A DNA stretch of 8,861 nt. Origin: Bacteroidia bacterium (lineage in GTDB: Bacteria; Bacteroidota; Bacteroidia; Cytophagales; Cyclobacteriaceae). This document shows, piece after piece, positions 5,766-8,861 of the stretch. Numbering within the stretch: position 1 is the stretch's first letter; each line of letters opens with the position of its first letter. The notes below the pieces were generated by a model. The model searched no databases and was not told the origin of the DNA. It worked only from the letters and a program-made list of their open reading frames with translations. The translations under genes were made by a program, and so were the position numbers. The stretch is from NCBI GenBank assembly GCA_025356795.1, contig JANXRR010000304.1, positions 1-8,861 on the forward strand. Reading direction: 5' to 3'.

Positions 5766-8231
5766 ATGATTAAAAACTATATTAAAACTGCCTTTCGTAG
5801 TCTTATCAGGCAAAAAATTTATACAAGCATTAATATTTTGGGTTTGGCCGTAAGTTTATGCGCCTGCCTATTGATTGCCCTTTATGTGCAGCATGAGTTT
5901 TCTTATGATCGATTTTTCCTAGATTCAGAGCGCATTTACAAAATGGTGCTAGAGCGCAAGTATCCAAACCATGTTACCCATTACTCGGTAGTTCCACACT
6001 CATTCGCCAAAGCCATGCAAAATGATTTTGCTGAAGTTGAAAGTACGCTTCACGTGTTTGGGCCAAATAGAAATGCGGTGGTAACTTATAAAATCAGCGA
6101 TACGGAAATCAAGTCTTTCGAGGAGAATTATTTTTTACAAGCCGACTCATCTTTCTTAACTTTTTTTGACTTGGAATTTATCAAAGGAGACAAAAAAACC
6201 GCGTTGGCTTTACCCAATCAATTGATTATTTCCGCCAGTATTGCAGAAAAATATTTTGGTAAAGAAGATCCTATGGGCAAAGTATTGGGTGGCGATGTTG
6301 ATCAAATAAAAGTAGCTGGCGTGTTTAAAGATTTGCCTGATAACTCGCATTTAAAAGCTGATTTAATTGCATCCATGGCCGGGCCACAGTTTAGGCAATT
6401 CATCAACCAAGAAAACTACACCAGCTTCGATTCACATACTTACATAAAAGTAAAATCAAATGTTAATGTAAAAGCATTAGAAGCTAAGTTCCCTAAAATG
6501 GTTGACACCTATGCTGCAGCGGGCATTGAACATAACTTGGGGAAATCATGGGCTGACTATAAAAAGGCGGGAAATGGATACACCTACACGTTACAACCAC
6601 TCACCTCTATTCATCTCGATCCTACCAATTTAGAATTTACAATTTCTCCTAGCGGAAACATCAAATACGTTTACATTCTTTCGTTCATTGCCATCCTAAT
6701 TGTAGTGATAGCCTGCATCAACTTCATGAACCTATCAACAGCCCGGTCAGCCGAGCGGGCCCGAGAAGTGGGGGTTCGAAAAGTAATGGGATCATTTAGA
6801 AATCAATTGATCACACAATTTTTAACGGAAGCCATATTGCTTTCATTTATTGGAACACTGTTAGCCATTGTAGGGGTTTATTTGTTGTTGCCATCTTTTA
6901 ATATTTTGGTTGAAAAACAATTACAGTTTCATTTTAGTCCAATACTTCTTGTCGGGATTATTGGCATTGCATTGTTAGTTGGTCTTCTTGCAGGCCTTTA
7001 TCCAGCTTTTGCCCTCAGCAGTTATAATCCAGTAGTGGTTCTGAAAGGAAACTTTAGCGGAAGTAATAAAGGGGCATGGCTTCGTAATGGCTTGGTAGTG
7101 TTTCAGTTTATGATCTCGATTGTATTGATCGTTGGCACGATCATCGTGGGGCAGCAAATGGATTTTATACAGAATAAGAATTTAGGTTTTGATAAAGAGC
7201 AAGTGTTGGTAGTAAAGAGAGCATTTGCATTAGATAAAAAATTTGAAACATTTTTAGATGAAGTGAGACGGATCAGTGAAGTAAAAGCGGTTGGTACTAC
7301 TAGTGCCATCATAGGCAATCGTGATGACATTAATGGAGAAACTTTTCAACCCGAAGGATCGGACGAAGTACTCACCGTGAAGGCCATTAGAATTGATGAC
7401 GATTTTTCTGACTTCATTGGTTTTGAGTTGAAGGAGGGAAGATTTTTTGCGAAGGAAAGCAATGATTCACTCAACGTGATTCTGAATGAAACAGCCGTGA
7501 AAACAATGAGCTTAGCTGACCCTGTAGGTCGTAAGCTCGTGCAGTCGGATGAGAATAATGAGGGAACGATCACCAAGCGATATTACACTGTTATTGGCAT
7601 TGTTAAGGATTTCCATTTTCAATCCCTGCGAGATGAGATCACACCGTTGGTGATCTTTAATAGAGAAAACTTTGGTAGTAGAATGGGAGTAGCTTCACGG
7701 TATATAGCCATCAAGTTGAAATCAAATCAATTCAAAGAAGTCATCGGCAAAATTGAAAATTTATGGAAAGAGTTTGTGCCTACTCAACCATTCACGTATG
7801 AATTTTTAGATGAGAACTTGGCGCAAGGCTATGCCGAAGAACAGCTCTCACGAAAAATGCTTTCAGTATTTTCATCTCTCGCTATCATCATTGCTTGCGT
7901 GGGTCTGTTCGGCCTTTCTGCCTACACTACGAGTCTGCGAACAAAAGAAATAGGTGTACGCAAAGTATTAGGTGCCTCCGTTACTGGGGTAGTGGTATTG
8001 TTATCCAAAGAATTTACCAAACTTGTTTTGCTTGCCTTTGTATTGGCTACACCTTTGGCTTGGTGGATGATGAGCAATTGGTTAGATAGTTTTGCTTTTA
8101 GGATTTCAATGGGAGCAGATCCATTTTTTATTGCAGGAATTTTAGCGCTGGCAATTGCATGGCTTACGGTAAGTTATCAATCTATTAAAGCAGCAGTTGT
8201 AAATCCTGTAAAGTCATTGAAAGGAGAATAG
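5766..8231 (+). CDS. ABC transporter permease with two MacB/FtsX halves
   Basis: An 821-residue inner-membrane protein built as a tandem duplication. Half one: a helix at about 21-42, a large extracytoplasmic MacB-like periplasmic core domain (about 45-298), then three helices at about 299-323, 350-375 and 391-413. Half two: a helix at about 440-462, a second extracytoplasmic domain (about 465-695), and helices at about 697-720, 750-768 and 785-804. Each half carries the same cytoplasmic motif before its second helix of the FtsX domain (REVGVRKVMGS at 333-343, KEIGVRKVLGAS at 727-738) and ends in the same phrase (NPVVVLKG, NPVKSLKG). This is the common Bacteroidetes type of FtsX-like permease, usually working with a separate ATPase in mechanotransmission, export or antimicrobial-peptide resistance. 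No ATPase gene is in the window, so the substrate is unknown. The start MIKNYIKTAFRSL is typical of the family. No Shine-Dalgarno is seen. Confidence 0.94.
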   Translation: MIKNYIKTAFRSLIRQKIYTSINILGLAVSLCACLLIALYVQHEFSYDRFFLDSERIYKMVLERKYPNHVTHYSVVPHSFAKAMQNDFAEVESTLHVFGPNRNAVVTYKISDTEIKSFEENYFLQADSSFLTFFDLEFIKGDKKTALALPNQLIISASIAEKYFGKEDPMGKVLGGDVDQIKVAGVFKDLPDNSHLKADLIASMAGPQFRQFINQENYTSFDSHTYIKVKSNVNVKALEAKFPKMVDTYAAAGIEHNLGKSWADYKKAGNGYTYTLQPLTSIHLDPTNLEFTISPSGNIKYVYILSFIAILIVVIACINFMNLSTARSAERAREVGVRKVMGSFRNQLITQFLTEAILLSFIGTLLAIVGVYLLLPSFNILVEKQLQFHFSPILLVGIIGIALLVGLLAGLYPAFALSSYNPVVVLKGNFSGSNKGAWLRNGLVVFQFMISIVLIVGTIIVGQQMDFIQNKNLGFDKEQVLVVKRAFALDKKFETFLDEVRRISEVKAVGTTSAIIGNRDDINGETFQPEGSDEVLTVKAIRIDDDFSDFIGFELKEGRFFAKESNDSLNVILNETAVKTMSLADPVGRKLVQSDENNEGTITKRYYTVIGIVKDFHFQSLRDEITPLVIFNRENFGSRMGVASRYIAIKLKSNQFKEVIGKIENLWKEFVPTQPFTYEFLDENLAQGYAEEQLSRKMLSVFSSLAIIIACVGLFGLSAYTTSLRTKEIGVRKVLGASVTGVVVLLSKEFTKLVLLAFVLATPLAWWMMSNWLDSFAFRISMGADPFFIAGILALAIAWLTVSYQSIKAAVVNPVKSLKGE

Positions 8232-8254
8232 GTGTTTAGGTAAATTACAAATTA

Positions 8255-8716
8255 TTGTTTGATGGAAATCAATTCTATAATTTACATCTCAAACAATTCC
8301 CTTTGGACTTTACGGCTACCATTACAGGTCTTTATTATTTGGTGATTTGCGCTGATGGCAAGATCAGTGAAAAGGAACTCGTTCTGGGCAAGAAGATGAT
8401 TAAAGCCGAAGGCTTGGATCAAAATAAATTTCAAGTTACCCTAGAAACTTTTAAGCTTAAGAACCAGACGGATCTTTATGAGGATTGCTTAGGCGGCTTA
8501 AAAAAATTGGATCAGCAAAAACAGATTAGATGTATTTCTTGGATGTGTGTAATTGCAAACTCTGATGGCTTTATGGACAAAGAAGAATGGGTTCTTATTT
8601 ATAAAATTTACAGCACAGAGCTTAGCCTTTCGCTAGATGACATTATGAAGACCCAACGTGAGCTAAACAAAATCCTTCACGGCAAAGAGTTTTTGTCGTT
8701 TGGAGTGAAGCTGTAA
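8255..8716 (+). CDS. TerB-like domain protein, TTG start
   Basis: A 153-residue soluble, all-helical protein. Two acidic motifs separated by about 70 residues, CADGKISEKEL (32-42) and NSDGFMDKEEW (102-112), each followed by an amphipathic helix, match the TerB/DjlA-N fold, named for tellurite-resistance protein TerB. TerB-like domains are widespread and often have no link to tellurite; no other ter genes are here, so no function is assigned. The reading frame opens at 8240 and has no ATG before residue 48; TTG at 8255 is the only conventional start that keeps the N-terminal region, so I use it. A nearby ATG at 8262 is in another frame that soon stops. It follows the permease by 23 bases on the same strand and may be co-transcribed. 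There is no signal peptide. Confidence 0.75.
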   Translation: MFDGNQFYNLHLKQFPLDFTATITGLYYLVICADGKISEKELVLGKKMIKAEGLDQNKFQVTLETFKLKNQTDLYEDCLGGLKKLDQQKQIRCISWMCVIANSDGFMDKEEWVLIYKIYSTELSLSLDDIMKTQRELNKILHGKEFLSFGVKL

Positions 8717-8724
8717 ACCAGCTT
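8708..8724. repeat. Short hairpin across two convergent stop codons
   Basis: AAGCTG (8708-8713), a 5-base loop and CAGCTT (8719-8724) form a perfect 6-bp stem. The loop begins with the TAA of the TerB-like gene, and the right arm enters the TAA of carB on the opposite strand. There is no T-run on either side, so it is not a standard intrinsic terminator. It could still slow polymerase or block 3' decay between the convergent genes. Confidence 0.3.
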
Positions 8725-8861
8725 ACCTACTCAAATACAAATTCCTATCGTTGTAGATGCTCAAGAAGTAATCGTCCATCAAATCATCGATAAAGTAAAT
8801 TGCTTCACCTGTTGATTTCATTTCGGGGCCAAGCTCTTTGTTCACATCTGGAAATTTGCTG
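8723..8861 (-). CDS. carB: Carbamoyl-phosphate synthase large subunit, C-terminal end only
   Basis: The last 45 residues of a protein running off the right edge. The segment KFPDVNKELGPEMKSTGEA contains the GPEM(K/R)STGE block that closes the second carbamoyl-phosphate domain of CarB. CarB makes carbamoyl phosphate from glutamine-derived ammonia, bicarbonate and ATP for arginine and pyrimidine synthesis. Here the protein ends about 27 residues after that block (YFLSIYNDRNLYLSR, then TAA), so the C-terminal MGS-like allosteric domain of the E. coli enzyme is absent. From memory, shorter CarB proteins of about 940-950 residues ending this way occur in Bacteroidetes, so I read it as a natural end rather than damage. 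Its stop lies 6 bases from that of the convergent TerB-like gene. Confidence 0.85.
   Translation of the reverse strand, partial: SKFPDVNKELGPEMKSTGEAIYFIDDLMDDYFLSIYNDRNLYLSR

Noticed and set aside
8255..8716. Tellurite-resistance system
   Set aside because: Only one TerB-like domain is present and no terC, terD or terZ-type genes are nearby. The name of the fold does not establish the function.
8723..8861. carB as a pseudogene fragment
   Set aside because: The frame is open to the window edge, the conserved block is intact and the C-terminal tail looks like a known shorter CarB ending, so it is treated as the end of an intact gene.
1..8861. Mobile element, defence island, CRISPR array or biosynthetic cluster
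   Set aside because: All genes are housekeeping or common envelope and transport types. There are no transposase, integrase, nuclease, direct-repeat-spacer or cluster-type genes.

Overview
The window looks like ordinary chromosomal DNA from a member of the Bacteroidetes, probably a Cytophagales-type lineage. The evidence is a SecA with long internal insertions, a DUF4834-type small membrane protein, an orphan double-FtsX ABC permease of about 820 residues, near absence of Shine-Dalgarno sequences, and promoter elements matching the Bacteroidetes consensus TAnnTTTG. Base composition is moderately AT-rich. I saw no tRNA, rRNA, CRISPR array, insertion sequence, integrase or phage gene.

The left two thirds is transcribed leftward (minus strand). 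Read in transcription order it is: a 71-residue DUF4834-like membrane protein (5382-5597), dapF for lysine and peptidoglycan-precursor synthesis (4597-5370), secA for protein export (1145-4501), and a SPOR-domain lipoprotein (579-1073). After a 153-base gap comes the 5' part of an M20D-family amidohydrolase (1-425), which runs off the left edge. The first two genes share a good promoter at 5620-5647. SecA probably also has its own promoter inside the end of dapF. The group is broadly concerned with the cell envelope: diaminopimelate for the wall, the export motor, and a peptidoglycan-binding lipoprotein.

On the right, a divergent plus-strand unit carries the FtsX/MacB-like permease (5766-8231) and then, 23 bases later, a TerB-like protein with an apparent TTG start (8255-8716). 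It converges with the 3' end of a minus-strand carB (8723-8861), leaving only 6 bases between the stop codons.

I did not find a convincing new biological system. The most unusual structures are two runs of degenerate 7-base repeats. One, between secA and the SPOR gene, continues in phase-like fashion into the lipoprotein signal peptide, so the hydrophobic core of that signal is itself written in heptamers. The other forms the secA leader. Also notable are the absence of the zinc-binding SEC-C tail in SecA, a CarB that ends before the usual allosteric domain, and a perfect 9-bp inverted repeat upstream of the amidohydrolase. No gene-free stretch exceeds 300 bases.
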